A DNA stretch of 64,000 nt from positions 124,001 through 188,000 of the forward strand of contig UQEU01000002.1 of NCBI GenBank assembly GCA_900540085.1, in the 5' to 3' direction. The position numbers and the translations under genes were made by a program. Source of the DNA: an uncultured Eubacteriales bacterium (lineage in GTDB: Bacteria; Bacillota; Clostridia; Oscillospirales; Acutalibacteraceae). Under the pieces are notes generated by a model. That model ran no database searches. It worked only from the letters and a program-made list of their open reading frames with translations, and was not told where the DNA came from. Below, piece after piece: positions 27,601 through 36,062 of this stretch. Every line of letters begins with the position of its first letter. Position 1 is the stretch's first letter.

Positions 27601-28415
27601 TTCTTGCTTTCTCTTTCGCCGTACGCTTCTTTTCTGAGTTCAAAATAGTCTTTAATGGCTTTATTTAAGGCTTCTGTATAATCTCCACCCTCTGTAACAG
27701 AGATGGAGTCAAGATTTGTTGAAAATGTTGTATGGCGACAGTGGTCGCTCCAATATGTGTCGATAACTTTAAGTTCAGTAATGCTCGGGTTTCTGTTTTC
27801 ATCTTTTTTGAAATAATCACGCACCCATTTCAAGTCTGCTTCGCTCATTGCAAAGCCCATCTCTGCGTGATACTTTTCAATCTCGCTGTCCGTCATATCA
27901 ATAAAACCGTCAACTCTCGCAATATCAGACGGAATATCGCCTTTAATGTCAAGGTCACGAGGCATTTCGTCTGACGCTTCACGGCTTTCAACAGGGTTAA
28001 TCATATATGATTTAATCTTCTCAAAATCTGCGTCGGAAACATCACCCTTAACGGCAACGATTTTCGCACTTGTAACAATAGGTCTTTCGCCACCCGTGAG
28101 AAGTTGAATACACTGAGCCGCAGAGTCTGCCCTTTGGTCGTACTGTCCCGGAAGGTACTCCATAGTAAATTTTCTCCAGCCGTCTTCAAAAGGCACTCTT
28201 AAATAGACATTGTCAAGGTTCGGCTCGCTGAAAACCTGCGATACAGCCGCACCGAACTGGTCGGAATCTACTCCCTGTGCAAGATACCTGTTGATGATAC
28301 GGACATCTTCCACGCTTGTAATACCGACATTTTCACGAAGGTCTTTTAAAATTTGACCTGCTTCAATATCATTTCCTTTTTTCTTTTCAACAAAAATTCG
28401 AAATACATCTGCCAT
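24657..28415 (-). CDS. purL: Phosphoribosylformylglycinamidine synthase, fused PurS-PurL-PurQ type
   Basis: A 1252-residue single-chain FGAM synthase. The N-terminal PurS-like part covers about 1-150, and two ATP-grasp-like AIRS repeats cover about 200-950 (SDHCRHTTF; NETHNHPTEIEPFGGAAT; GIGGKDSMSGSF-type segments). The C-terminal class I glutaminase is at about 990-1252, with nucleophile Cys in GICNGFQAL and His/Glu in ISHGEGRF. It catalyses the fourth step of purine synthesis, FGAR plus glutamine plus ATP to FGAM. AAGGAG precedes ATG. First gene of the purL-apgM-metY group. It is not clustered with other pur genes here, and no guanine riboswitch was found in the 190-bp upstream region. Confidence 0.97.
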   Translation of the reverse strand: MADVFRIFVEKKKGNDIEAGQILKDLRENVGITSVEDVRIINRYLAQGVDSDQFGAAVSQVFSEPNLDNVYLRVPFEDGWRKFTMEYLPGQYDQRADSAAQCIQLLTGGERPIVTSAKIVAVKGDVSDADFEKIKSYMINPVESREASDEMPRDLDIKGDIPSDIARVDGFIDMTDSEIEKYHAEMGFAMSEADLKWVRDYFKKDENRNPSITELKVIDTYWSDHCRHTTFSTNLDSISVTEGGDYTEALNKAIKDYFELRKEAYGERESKKDVCLMDLACLGTKVLKKRGLVNDLDESEEINACSIEVMATIDGKEEPWLVQFKNETHNHPTEIEPFGGAATCLGGAIRDPLSGRAYVYQAMRVTGAGDPTIPFEETLDGKLPQSKITTAAAQGYSSYGNQIGLATGQVTELYDSGYVAKRMEIGAVVGASPKKNVVRMRPEENDVIVLLGGRTGRDGCGGATGSSKAHDSSSIETCGAEVQKGNPPTERKLQRLFRNEKASTMIKRCNDFGAGGVCVAIGELADGLKIDLDKVPKKYDGLDGTELAISESQERMAVVLDKNDVEEFTRLANEENLEATPVAVVTNANRLEMTWRGDKIVDISRDFLNTNGVTQHATAEILPVSEKDNYRTSTPKILEDEPVASALVKNLKRLEVCSQKGLVERFDSSIGASTVLMPYAGTYQLTPEEAMVAKLPVLNGETDDASVMSYGFIPAVSKWSPFHSAAFAVAESLAKLACVGCDPSKARLTMQEYFERLGNEPARWGKPTAALLGGLEAQIGYKVPSIGGKDSMSGSFNDLDVPPTLVCFAVGMTKASKTVSSIFKKKGSVVKLLPVPVDEKSGLPDFDKSMELMMNVYENVRNGNILAASTVKEGGAAASVCKMAFGEKTGFTFEQNLSKETLFAPLQASFVVELADGFDMEGIKLGTTTSNGLFIIDGEVITLDELISAWSEKLEKVFPTDSGKKAEIKGVPLYKERSIFIAKNKVAKPKVFIPAFPGTNCEIDSARAFEKAGAEADILVVKNLTPSDIEETIDKMAEKINESQMIMLPGGFSGGDEPEGSGKFIATTFRNPKIKEAVTKLLNCRDGLMLGICNGFQALIKLGLVPYGKIEKLEEYDPTLTFNTIGRHISQMAYTRVASVKSPWFSSINAGDVFAVPISHGEGRFVADDDVVKELIKNGQIATQYVDENGMVADSMPFNPNGSVCAVEGITSPDGRVLGKMAHSERKGADLYKNVPFEKDMKIFESGVNYFK

Positions 28416-28556
28416 AATTTTTCTCCTTTTTCCGTATTATATAAATAATAGAAAATTTATATAGATATATTAGCATACAAAATAAATATTTTCTACTGTT
28501 ATTTCAAAATTTTTAACAATCATTCAAAAATTGTTTATCAAATGCAGTGAAATATG

Positions 28557-28565
28557 TGCTATAAT
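28557..28565 (+). promoter_or_regulatory. Extended -10 promoter of the PAS-like gene
   Basis: TG-C-TATAAT with TATAAT at 28560-28565, an extended -10 element. No good -35. About 40 bp before the coding start. Confidence 0.55.
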
Positions 28566-28604
28566 AATAATTGCCTAAAAAGGCTCGGAAGGAATGAATT
28601 TTAT

Positions 28605-29402
28605 ATGAGTACCGTCAATGGCGACTGCAATATAGAAGTAGAGTTGTTTTATGCCGTAGTTGACAAAAGCGAAGATTTGAAAGTGGTGGATTTTGACAGC
28701 CATTTTTCAGAACTCTCGGGTGTTCATCCGTCAAAAATCAAGCAGGGGAAACTTTCTTTTTTAGATATGTTAAAACCGTGCGACAGAGAAAAACTCATTC
28801 AAAAACTTTGTTCAAAAAACAGATACATATATACCGATTTTGAGATACTTAGAAATTTTAAAGAACCTGTTTATGTGTACTGTATTTGTGAAAATATAAG
28901 CGGTACAAATCTTTGCAGAATTATGATGAGCGAAGTTGAGTACGGAAATTCAAAAAAAAGTCTGAAACTTATCGAAGCAGACGATTTTCGTTACTCTCTT
29001 GCAGACGAAATCATCTGTCCCGTCTGTCTTTTCAGGGTAGATGACGAGATGCAGACAGAAGCTTTTTATATGAACAAAAGTTGTTGCAGACTGTTTGAAA
29101 CAACGCAGGAAGCAGTCAAAAACAACGGCTTTCGTATAGATTTGACCGTTGCAGACGACGACAAAACACTTTTGTTTCAGTCAATCGGAACAAGTCTTGC
29201 AACGGGAGAGCCGATTGATATGTACTTTCACATATACAAAAACAAATTCGACATCGTAAGGTGCAGGCTCAGAGCCGAGATTGCAGGCTATGACAAAGAA
29301 ACAAGACCTGTTTTCAATGCCGTAATCGACGAACCCGACGACATTTCTCAAAGTGCACAGTACATATTCAAAAACCGTGCCGAAGTTCTGACTGAAGCAT
29401 AA
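28605..29402 (+). CDS. PAS-like sensory protein without output domain
   Basis: A 265-residue soluble protein. Two PAS-like segments can be made out, about 12-105 (with VVDFDSHFSELSGVHPSKIKQGKLSFLDMLKPCDREKLI, a common PAS core pattern) and about 140-250 (VCLFRVDD, FYMNKSCCRLFETT, DKTLLFQSIGTSLATGEPIDMYFHIY). No kinase, GGDEF or helix-turn-helix domain follows, so any output must be through a partner. The identification is by pattern and therefore tentative. ATG 28605 has GGAAGG upstream; the frame is open back to 28554 but without a ribosome site. It diverges from purL. Monocistronic with a strong terminator. Confidence 0.7.
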   Translation: MSTVNGDCNIEVELFYAVVDKSEDLKVVDFDSHFSELSGVHPSKIKQGKLSFLDMLKPCDREKLIQKLCSKNRYIYTDFEILRNFKEPVYVYCICENISGTNLCRIMMSEVEYGNSKKSLKLIEADDFRYSLADEIICPVCLFRVDDEMQTEAFYMNKSCCRLFETTQEAVKNNGFRIDLTVADDDKTLLFQSIGTSLATGEPIDMYFHIYKNKFDIVRCRLRAEIAGYDKETRPVFNAVIDEPDDISQSAQYIFKNRAEVLTEA

Positions 29403-29456
29403 ACCACGACAAATAGTAAAAATACATAACAAATTCAAAAAAACAACAAAGCAAAG

Positions 29457-29490
29457 AAATCGCCGAAATTCAAATCATCGGCGATTTTTT
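29457..29490. terminator. Terminator after the PAS-like gene
   Basis: AAATCGCCGA (29457-29466) with TCGGCGATTT (29478-29487), then T run. Confidence 0.85.
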
Positions 29491-29524
29491 ATGTTTTCTT
29501 TGACTTGTATGACAACAAAAACTA

Positions 29525-29552
29525 TTGACAATGACTTGTTTATTGTTAAAAT
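29525..29552 (+). promoter_or_regulatory. Promoter of the secreted LRR protein gene
   Basis: TTGACA at 29525-29530, 16-bp spacer, TAAAAT at 29547-29552. Confidence 0.65.
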
Positions 29553-29648
29553 ATATTTGTAGGACTGTATTTAAAACAATAAAAATTTTCAGTATTCAGT
29601 ATTTAAGTATTTAGAAAATATTTTCAATAAAAAACAAAAGGTGATTGT

Positions 29649-30905
29649 ATGTGTTTGAAAATTTCCAAAAAGCCGATTGCTTTTCTTCTTTCGGTTTTGC
29701 TTGCCGTTTCGGCAACATTTTGCCTTTCGTCTTTTACGGCTTTCGGGCAGGTAAACTGGAATTACGACGAAAACAACCGTACACTTTATTTTGACGGAGC
29801 AGGCACAACAGGCGACTTTACTCAAAGCAAACTGCCCGAGTGGAGCAAATATTCGCAATCGGCTGAAAATATAGTTTTTTCAGACGGAATTGCACAAATC
29901 GGAAACTACGCATTTTTAAACTTTTCAAAAGTAAAAAGCATTTCTTTTCCGAGCAGTTTAAAAAGTATTGGCTACGCCTCTTTTTACGGTTGTGAAAACC
30001 TGAAAAGTGCTGAATTTTCCGATAAATCCGACAAAATCGAGATGATAGACAGTTACGCATTTTTTGAAACGGCACTTGATTTTGCCGAGTTTAAAAGCAG
30101 TGTAAAAGAATTGGGCGACTACTCTTTCGGCTACGGTAACAACGGCAAAAAAGACGGTTTTTATTTCATCTGCAAACCTGCCGATGCAGTCGGAAAATAT
30201 GCTTTTGAAAACGGATTTAAAGTGCTTTCAAACACCGTTTTGGACAACGAATACGATATATCATTTGAAACAGACAAAGAAACTTTTTACTTTTTCTTCA
30301 CTCCGACATATTCGGGAGAATATTCTTTTAAATCTACGGGAGTTTTCGACACTTTCGCAGTTTTGTACAATGAAAATTTTGAAAAAATTTCCGAAAACGA
30401 CGACGAGGGAATTGACTGCAATCACAATTTAAAAGTTCATTTGGAACGAGGTAAAACATATTGTTTTTCAACAAAGCCTCTTTATTCATCACAATCGGGA
30501 AAATATCCCGTACATTTGACTGTGTTGCAAAAGGACAAAGAGTATGCCGTGTCAGGCACCGTTTTTGAACTCGCAGATAAAAACGGAAATTTAAAAAATG
30601 CCGTTTCGGGAGTACAAGTAAAGTGTGACGACTGTGAAAATACGGCCGTAACTGACGAAAAAGGCGAATTTACGCTCTCTCTTCAATCGGGAACTCACAC
30701 AATCACACTGTCTTCTCCAACGGGGTTTGACAGAAAAATTGTTTTAAATGTTACAAAAGACGAAAACATGGGAAAAACAGGAATAATAAACTGCGATATA
30801 AACAAAGACGGATTTATAAATATCCGTGACATAGCCGAAGACAGAAATTGCGAAAACGAAGTAAGAGAATTTTTCAACATCAGCAAAAACAGTTGGGAAT
30901 ATTAA
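29649..30905 (+). CDS. Secreted BspA-like LRR protein with a single dockerin-like motif
   Basis: A 418-residue protein with a Sec signal peptide (about 1-35, Lys-rich then hydrophobic, FTAFG cleavage region). BspA-type leucine-rich repeats (LRR_5) follow at about 75-185, then a beta-rich domain (about 200-295) and a carboxypeptidase-regulatory-like beta sandwich (about 298-365). A C-terminal Ca-binding-like segment DINKDGFINIRDIAED (about 378-393) looks like one half of a dockerin. A full type I dockerin has two such repeats. Such proteins of gut Ruminococcaceae sit on or outside the cell and are thought to mediate adhesion or complex assembly. AAGGTGAT precedes ATG. No clear terminator before the next gene. 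Confidence 0.8.
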   Translation: MCLKISKKPIAFLLSVLLAVSATFCLSSFTAFGQVNWNYDENNRTLYFDGAGTTGDFTQSKLPEWSKYSQSAENIVFSDGIAQIGNYAFLNFSKVKSISFPSSLKSIGYASFYGCENLKSAEFSDKSDKIEMIDSYAFFETALDFAEFKSSVKELGDYSFGYGNNGKKDGFYFICKPADAVGKYAFENGFKVLSNTVLDNEYDISFETDKETFYFFFTPTYSGEYSFKSTGVFDTFAVLYNENFEKISENDDEGIDCNHNLKVHLERGKTYCFSTKPLYSSQSGKYPVHLTVLQKDKEYAVSGTVFELADKNGNLKNAVSGVQVKCDDCENTAVTDEKGEFTLSLQSGTHTITLSSPTGFDRKIVLNVTKDENMGKTGIINCDINKDGFINIRDIAEDRNCENEVREFFNISKNSWEY

Positions 30906-30993
30906 AAAAGGAAACTATATTTATTTAGTTTAAAAATTATTTAAAAATAATAAAAAATAAACTATCAAAAAGAGAAACAATGGGGGAATTTTT

Positions 30994-33444
30994 ATGAACG
31001 CAAAGGAAACAGTACAAAAAATGACGCTTGAAGAAAAAGCGTCGATGGTGTCGGGAAGCGATTTTTGGCACCTTGATGCAATCGACAGATTGGGAATTAA
31101 GGAAACTATGGTCAGCGACGGACCTCACGGACTCAGAAAACAAGTAGATTCGGCAGGTGCCGACATCAACGAAAGTATCGTTGCAGTTTGTTTTCCGTCT
31201 GCTGCGGGAACTGCATCGTCTTTTAACAGAAATCTTTTAAGCAAACTCGGAGAAACTCTCGGCGAAGAATGTTCGGCTGAAAATGTTTCGGTTTTACTCG
31301 GCCCTGCCGTAAATATCAAACGCTCGCCGCTTTGCGGACGAAATTTTGAATATTTCAGCGAAGACCCGTATCTTGCAGGCGAACTCGCTTCTTCATACAT
31401 AAACGGCGTTCAGTCAAAGGGCGTCGGCACAAGCATAAAGCATTTTGCGGTAAACAGTCAGGAAAAACGCAGAATGACGATTTCTTCCGTACTTGACGAA
31501 AGAACTTTCAGAGAGATATATTTAAGTGCATTTGAAAAGGCAGTCAAAAAATCGCAACCGTGGACTGTAATGTGTTCCTACAACAAAATTAACGGCGTGT
31601 ATTCATCTGAAAACCCATATCTTTTGACAAAGATTTTGCGTGATGAATGGGGATTTAAAGGCTATGTAATGAGTGACTGGGGTGCTTGCAACGACCGTGT
31701 AAAAGGTATAAAAGCAGGTCTTGACCTTGAGATGCCGTCAAGTGCGGGAATTAATACAAAAAAAATTATCGAAGCAGTAAAAAACAAAACTCTCGATGAA
31801 AAAGACCTTGACACCTGTTGCGAAAGAATACTTGAAAAAGTGCTTGAATATCAGCAAAACAGAAAATATACAAAATTTTTCGACAGAGACGAGCATCACA
31901 AAATTGCTCAAGAAATTGCCGAAGAATCAATGGTTTTACTTAAAAACGACAACAATATTTTACCTCTTAAAAAAGGTCAAAAGGTTGCTTTCATCGGTGA
32001 ATTTGCCCGTTTCCCGAGATATCAGGGCGGAGGCAGTTCACACATTCGTTCACACAAAGTTGACAGTGCCTTAGACACCGTCAAGGCAAGGGGCGGCGTA
32101 AACTATGCAAAAGGTTTCCCTTGTGACAGAGATTTGTACGAACCTGAAAAAGCCAAAGAAGCGATTGAACTTGCAAGACTTTCCGATGTTGCAGTCGTAT
32201 TCGCAGGCTTGCCCGAAAGTATGGAGTCGGAAGGATTTGACCGTCAGCATATCAACCTTCCCGACTGTCAAAACAGACTTATAGAAGAAATATGTGCAGT
32301 ACAGAAAAATGTCGTAGTAGTTCTTCACAACGGTTCTCCCGTTGCTATGCCTTGGATAGACAAGGTTTCTGCCGTTTTGGAAAGTTACCTTGCAGGCGAA
32401 GGCGTGGGACACGCTCAAATCGGCATCTTGTACGGCGATGTCAATCCGTCAGGCAAACTTGCAGAAACTTTCCCGCTTGCACTCTCCGACACACCTTGCT
32501 ACCGTAACTTCCCCGGCAACGAACTTACCGTTGAATACCGTGAGGGCATATATGTCGGATACCGTTACTATGACACAGTCGGAAAAGATGTTTTGTTCCC
32601 ATTCGGACACGGTCTTTCATATACAACTTTTGAATACTCAAACATTAAAGCAAACAAAAGAAAAATTGACGAAAACGGCAGTGTTAAAATCTCGCTCACT
32701 GTAAAGAACACAGGCAATGTTGCAGGTGCAGAAACGGTACAGGTATATGTGGGAAAAGAGCAAAGCAATGTTTTCAGAGCCGAAAAAGAACTGAAAGGCT
32801 TTGAAAAAGTATTTCTTCAGCCAAACGAAGAAAAAGAGATTGAAATTGAACTTGACTCCCGTGCATTCTCGTACTACAACACGGAAATTTATGATTGGTA
32901 CGCTGAAAGCGGAAAATATCAAATCTGCATAGGCTCGTCTTCAAGAGATATTAAAAAAGTTCTCAACTTAACTCTTGAAAACAGCAAAGAAATAAATTCG
33001 CCGTATGATGAAAGCAAATTCAGAAGTTATTATTCTGCCGAAATCAGCAATGTTTCCGACGAAGAATTTTCCCGTCTTTTAGGATTTCCAATTCCCGAGC
33101 CAAATGCTCCGAAAGGTAAAAAAATAGGACTTGAAAACAGTTTCATTGACGCTGAAAATACAAAATGGGGAAGCATCATCAATAAAACAATTCGTTTCGG
33201 TGCATCGCTTTCCGGCGACAATTCGCTCGGCAACAACGAAATGATTGTTTCTTCAACTCTTGAATGTCCTTTGCACAGTGCAATGGCAATGTCACAGGGT
33301 ATGTTAGACGAAGATATGGCGAAATCGCTTGTAAATATTATGAACGGCGACAAAGTTGTAAAATCTGCATTCGGTCTTGCAAAAGGCGGTATTAAAAAAG
33401 TTTCGGGAATTGTTATTTCAAGATTAAAAAATAAAATGAAATAA
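30994..33444 (+). CDS. Beta-glucosidase, glycoside hydrolase family 3
   Basis: An 816-residue intracellular enzyme (no signal peptide). The GH3 N-terminal barrel covers about 1-270, with the nucleophile Asp at 228 in GYVMSDWGA and the substrate-binding KHFAVNSQE. The GH3 C-terminal domain is at about 310-530, the fibronectin-III-like domain at about 560-650, and a C-terminal extension of about 140 residues follows. It releases glucose from the non-reducing ends of beta-linked oligosaccharides such as cellobiose. GGGGGAA precedes ATG. It follows the LRR protein with an 88-bp gap and no clear terminator, so partial co-transcription is possible. Confidence 0.95.
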   Translation: MNAKETVQKMTLEEKASMVSGSDFWHLDAIDRLGIKETMVSDGPHGLRKQVDSAGADINESIVAVCFPSAAGTASSFNRNLLSKLGETLGEECSAENVSVLLGPAVNIKRSPLCGRNFEYFSEDPYLAGELASSYINGVQSKGVGTSIKHFAVNSQEKRRMTISSVLDERTFREIYLSAFEKAVKKSQPWTVMCSYNKINGVYSSENPYLLTKILRDEWGFKGYVMSDWGACNDRVKGIKAGLDLEMPSSAGINTKKIIEAVKNKTLDEKDLDTCCERILEKVLEYQQNRKYTKFFDRDEHHKIAQEIAEESMVLLKNDNNILPLKKGQKVAFIGEFARFPRYQGGGSSHIRSHKVDSALDTVKARGGVNYAKGFPCDRDLYEPEKAKEAIELARLSDVAVVFAGLPESMESEGFDRQHINLPDCQNRLIEEICAVQKNVVVVLHNGSPVAMPWIDKVSAVLESYLAGEGVGHAQIGILYGDVNPSGKLAETFPLALSDTPCYRNFPGNELTVEYREGIYVGYRYYDTVGKDVLFPFGHGLSYTTFEYSNIKANKRKIDENGSVKISLTVKNTGNVAGAETVQVYVGKEQSNVFRAEKELKGFEKVFLQPNEEKEIEIELDSRAFSYYNTEIYDWYAESGKYQICIGSSSRDIKKVLNLTLENSKEINSPYDESKFRSYYSAEISNVSDEEFSRLLGFPIPEPNAPKGKKIGLENSFIDAENTKWGSIINKTIRFGASLSGDNSLGNNEMIVSSTLECPLHSAMAMSQGMLDEDMAKSLVNIMNGDKVVKSAFGLAKGGIKKVSGIVISRLKNKMK

Positions 33445-33466
33445 AATAAAACAAATTCGACAAACG

Positions 33467-33500
33467 AAAAAGAGAGGTTTTAAAACCTCTCTTTTTTATT
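33467..33500. terminator. Bidirectional terminator between GH3 and the VanW gene
   Basis: A perfect palindrome AAAAGAGAGGTTTT / AAAACCTCTCTTTT with T run on the plus strand and the mirror run on the minus strand. Confidence 0.88.
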
Positions 33501-33516
33501 TTGATTTATTCTCTTT

Positions 33517-34422
33517 TTATTTATATTTACTTTTTGTGGTGTAGTTTTTCTCGCCGTCTGCGTATCTTGTCAATGTATAAGAATTTTTACCGTTATTTTT
33601 AACTTTGACCTCGACTTTCGGAACATCTACCTTTTCTTTTGCGTAAATCGAGCAAGTGAGTTTGCCGTCTTTTGCAGAAAGTTCGAGTCTGACATCGCAA
33701 TCGTAATTGTTTTTGAACTGAAAATCAAGATTGCTCCATTGAACCGTTGCGTCTCCGCCGACGGGAACATACGACACTTTCAGCGAATGGTTATGTCTTT
33801 CAACAATCGTGAAATTGCCTTTGAGTGCCATTTGGAAAATGGTGGATGAAACCTGACAAACACCGCCTCCCATTCCGTCAACGAACTCTCCTCCGCTTAT
33901 AACCTTTGCAGGTTTAAAGCCGTTTTTTGCAGTTCTTTTTCCGACTGTTTGGTTAAAAGAAAATGTTTTGCCCGACGGAATTACAATATTGTCAAGTTTT
34001 TTTACGGCAGTACGAATATTGCTTGTCCTGTCCTTGTTTGACTCTTTATACGACGAAGTGTATGACGAAATTTTGTACTCAAACTTGTCCTTACTGTTTT
34101 TTTCCAACTTTTCGTATATCTCTCTCGGTTTTGTCGTTTTCGCCGCAGTCGTTTTCTTTTGAGTTGTAGGCTTTGTAGTTTTCTTCTCTGTTGTCGTCTT
34201 TTTTTCTGTTGTTGAAACAGTTGTTGACACAGTCGTGCTTTGTGTTGTTGTTACACTTGTCGAAACCGTGCTTTGAGGTTTTGAAGACGATGTTTCTTTC
34301 TGCCAAAAAAGCACATCTTTCGTGCCGACCGAGCAGGCAGTAAAAGACGACACGGCAAGCACGGCTGAAAGTGCAATACATACTGCTTTTATTCTGTTTG
34401 CTTTATTGTCCTCTTTTTTCAT
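33517..34422 (-). CDS. VanW-domain lipoprotein-like protein with Thr-rich linker
   Basis: A 301-residue protein. The N-terminal membrane signal (about 10-30) ends in SSFTACSV and could be a lipoprotein signal, with Cys about 30. A low-complexity Thr/Ser/Lys linker (about 40-105) follows, then a VanW domain (about 135-265) with NIRTAVKKLDNIVIPSGKTF, GGEFVDGMGGGVCQVSSTIF and ERHNHSLKVSYVP. VanW proteins occur in glycopeptide resistance clusters and widely in Clostridia. The biochemical role is unknown, possibly peptidoglycan binding. GTGGAGAT precedes ATG. It lies 37 bp downstream of glmU on the same strand, and GlmU supplies UDP-GlcNAc for peptidoglycan, so a shared transcript makes sense. Confidence 0.88.
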   Translation of the reverse strand: MKKEDNKANRIKAVCIALSAVLAVSSFTACSVGTKDVLFWQKETSSSKPQSTVSTSVTTTQSTTVSTTVSTTEKKTTTEKKTTKPTTQKKTTAAKTTKPREIYEKLEKNSKDKFEYKISSYTSSYKESNKDRTSNIRTAVKKLDNIVIPSGKTFSFNQTVGKRTAKNGFKPAKVISGGEFVDGMGGGVCQVSSTIFQMALKGNFTIVERHNHSLKVSYVPVGGDATVQWSNLDFQFKNNYDCDVRLELSAKDGKLTCSIYAKEKVDVPKVEVKVKNNGKNSYTLTRYADGEKNYTTKSKYK

Positions 34423-34459
34423 ATCTCCACCACACCGAAAAATTTAAGAAAAAACAAAA

Positions 34460-35824
34460 TTACTTTCTGTTTTTTACCCAATCTTTCTTGTTTTCCTGTT
34501 TTGAGCGTGCAATCGCAAGGGAATTTTCAGGTACATCTTCAGTAATTGTTGAACCTGCAGCCGTAAAAGCACTCTTGCCGACGGTTACGGGTGCAACAAG
34601 GTTTGTATTGCAGCCGATGAAAGCACCGTCTTCGATTTTGCACCTGTCTTTTTTATTTCCGTCATAGTTAACCGTAACGCTTCCGCAGCCGAAATTGACA
34701 TTTTCTCCGACATCGGAATCTCCGATATAAGTCAAGTGAGCCGACTTTGTGCCTTTTTCAATAACGGAATTTTTAACTTCCACAAAATTGCCGATATGTA
34801 CATTTTCACCGACAACGCTGTTATCTCTTATATGAGCAAACGGGCCTGCGTCTGCACCGTCTTTAACAACTGAATTGGTAAGTTTTACATTGTCAAGTTT
34901 TACATTGTTTCCGACTGTTGAATTTTCAATATATGTATTCGGTCCGATAACACAACCGTTGCCGATTGAAACTTTGCCGATGATGATTGTGTTCGGCAAT
35001 ATTGTTGTGTCGTTGCCGATTTCAACATCCGTACCGATTAAGATACCGTCGGTTGACGGAATGTTTACACCGTCAATCAAATGCTTGTCAAGAATATTTC
35101 TTTTCATTATATTGTTGAGATTGTTTAACTGTTTTCTGTCGTTTGCACCGAGTGTAACCTCTGCATTTTCAACAACATAAGCCCCTACATTGCAACCTTT
35201 GTTGATGAGTATTTCAAGGCTGTCCGTAAGATAATATTCGTGCTGAACATTGTTGTTTGTAATATTGTCGAGTGCAAAAAAAAGTTCTGCACCTTTAAAC
35301 CAATAGCAACCTGCGTTGCTTTCGTTGATTTTCTTTTCTTCTTCTGTTGCGTCTTTATGTTCAACTATTCTTAAAAGCACGCCGTTTTCGTCACGCTTAA
35401 TGTGACCTATGCCGTTTGTATCGTCAACGAGTGCGGAAATAAGAGTTATTGCATTGTCATTTTCCTTATGATAGTCAAACGCTTTGTTGATTGTTTCGGC
35501 GTCCATCATGGGACCGTCGCCGTTTAAAATTAAAATATCATCATCTATATGTCTGCCGATAAAATCTCTCGCCATCATTACAGCGTGTCCCGTTCCCAAG
35601 CGTTCTGACTGAAAAGCAGTTTCAACATCGTCGGGAAGTGCCTTTTCGACAATTTCACTTTTATGACCTGTTATTACGCACACGCTTTCACATCCCGCAT
35701 TTTTTACAGCCTTGATAACATGAGAAATCATAGGTTCAAAAAGCACCTCGCACATAACCTTTGGCATATCTGTTTTCATTCTTGTACCTTTACCGCCTGC
35801 AAGAATTATCGCACATTTACTCAT
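34460..35824 (-). CDS. glmU: Bifunctional GlmU (GlcNAc-1-P uridyltransferase / GlcN-1-P acetyltransferase)
   Basis: A 454-residue protein of standard length. The N-terminal nucleotidyltransferase domain has ILAGGKGTRMKTDMPKVM (residues 6-23) and LNGDGPMM. The C-terminal left-handed beta-helix acetyltransferase domain is at about 255-450 (hexapeptide repeats, GCNTNLVAPV). It makes UDP-GlcNAc for peptidoglycan from glucosamine-1-phosphate, acetyl-CoA and UTP. ATG 35824 is chosen by GGGAGA upstream; the frame is open ten codons further. Confidence 0.97.
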   Translation of the reverse strand: MSKCAIILAGGKGTRMKTDMPKVMCEVLFEPMISHVIKAVKNAGCESVCVITGHKSEIVEKALPDDVETAFQSERLGTGHAVMMARDFIGRHIDDDILILNGDGPMMDAETINKAFDYHKENDNAITLISALVDDTNGIGHIKRDENGVLLRIVEHKDATEEEKKINESNAGCYWFKGAELFFALDNITNNNVQHEYYLTDSLEILINKGCNVGAYVVENAEVTLGANDRKQLNNLNNIMKRNILDKHLIDGVNIPSTDGILIGTDVEIGNDTTILPNTIIIGKVSIGNGCVIGPNTYIENSTVGNNVKLDNVKLTNSVVKDGADAGPFAHIRDNSVVGENVHIGNFVEVKNSVIEKGTKSAHLTYIGDSDVGENVNFGCGSVTVNYDGNKKDRCKIEDGAFIGCNTNLVAPVTVGKSAFTAAGSTITEDVPENSLAIARSKQENKKDWVKNRK

Positions 35825-35968
35825 AAATAAATCTCCCTTAGTTTGTACTGACACAATCGTTTTGTGTTTATCAAATTAAATTATGCACTATTTTCAACAA
35901 AAATTCAATAGTAAGTACATTAAAATAAAAATATTTTGTTTAAAATACTGTTTTTTACTAAAAACCAT

Positions 35969-35997
35969 TTGTATTTTATACATTATTCTGTTATAAT
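35969..35997 (+). promoter_or_regulatory. Promoter of ppdK
   Basis: TTGTAT at 35969-35974, 17-bp spacer, TATAAT at 35992-35997; about 65 bp before the ppdK ATG. Confidence 0.7.
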
Positions 35998-36062
35998 GTG
36001 TAACGAGTTAAACTCAAACTATGTGAGAAAACAAACTAAAACTATTTTTGGAGGTTATTTTA

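Noticed and set aside
29649..33444. Polysaccharide utilisation or cellulosome cluster around the LRR protein and GH3
   Set aside because: No transporter, regulator, cohesin or further carbohydrate enzyme lies next to them. The GH3 enzyme is cytoplasmic. Too little to call a system.
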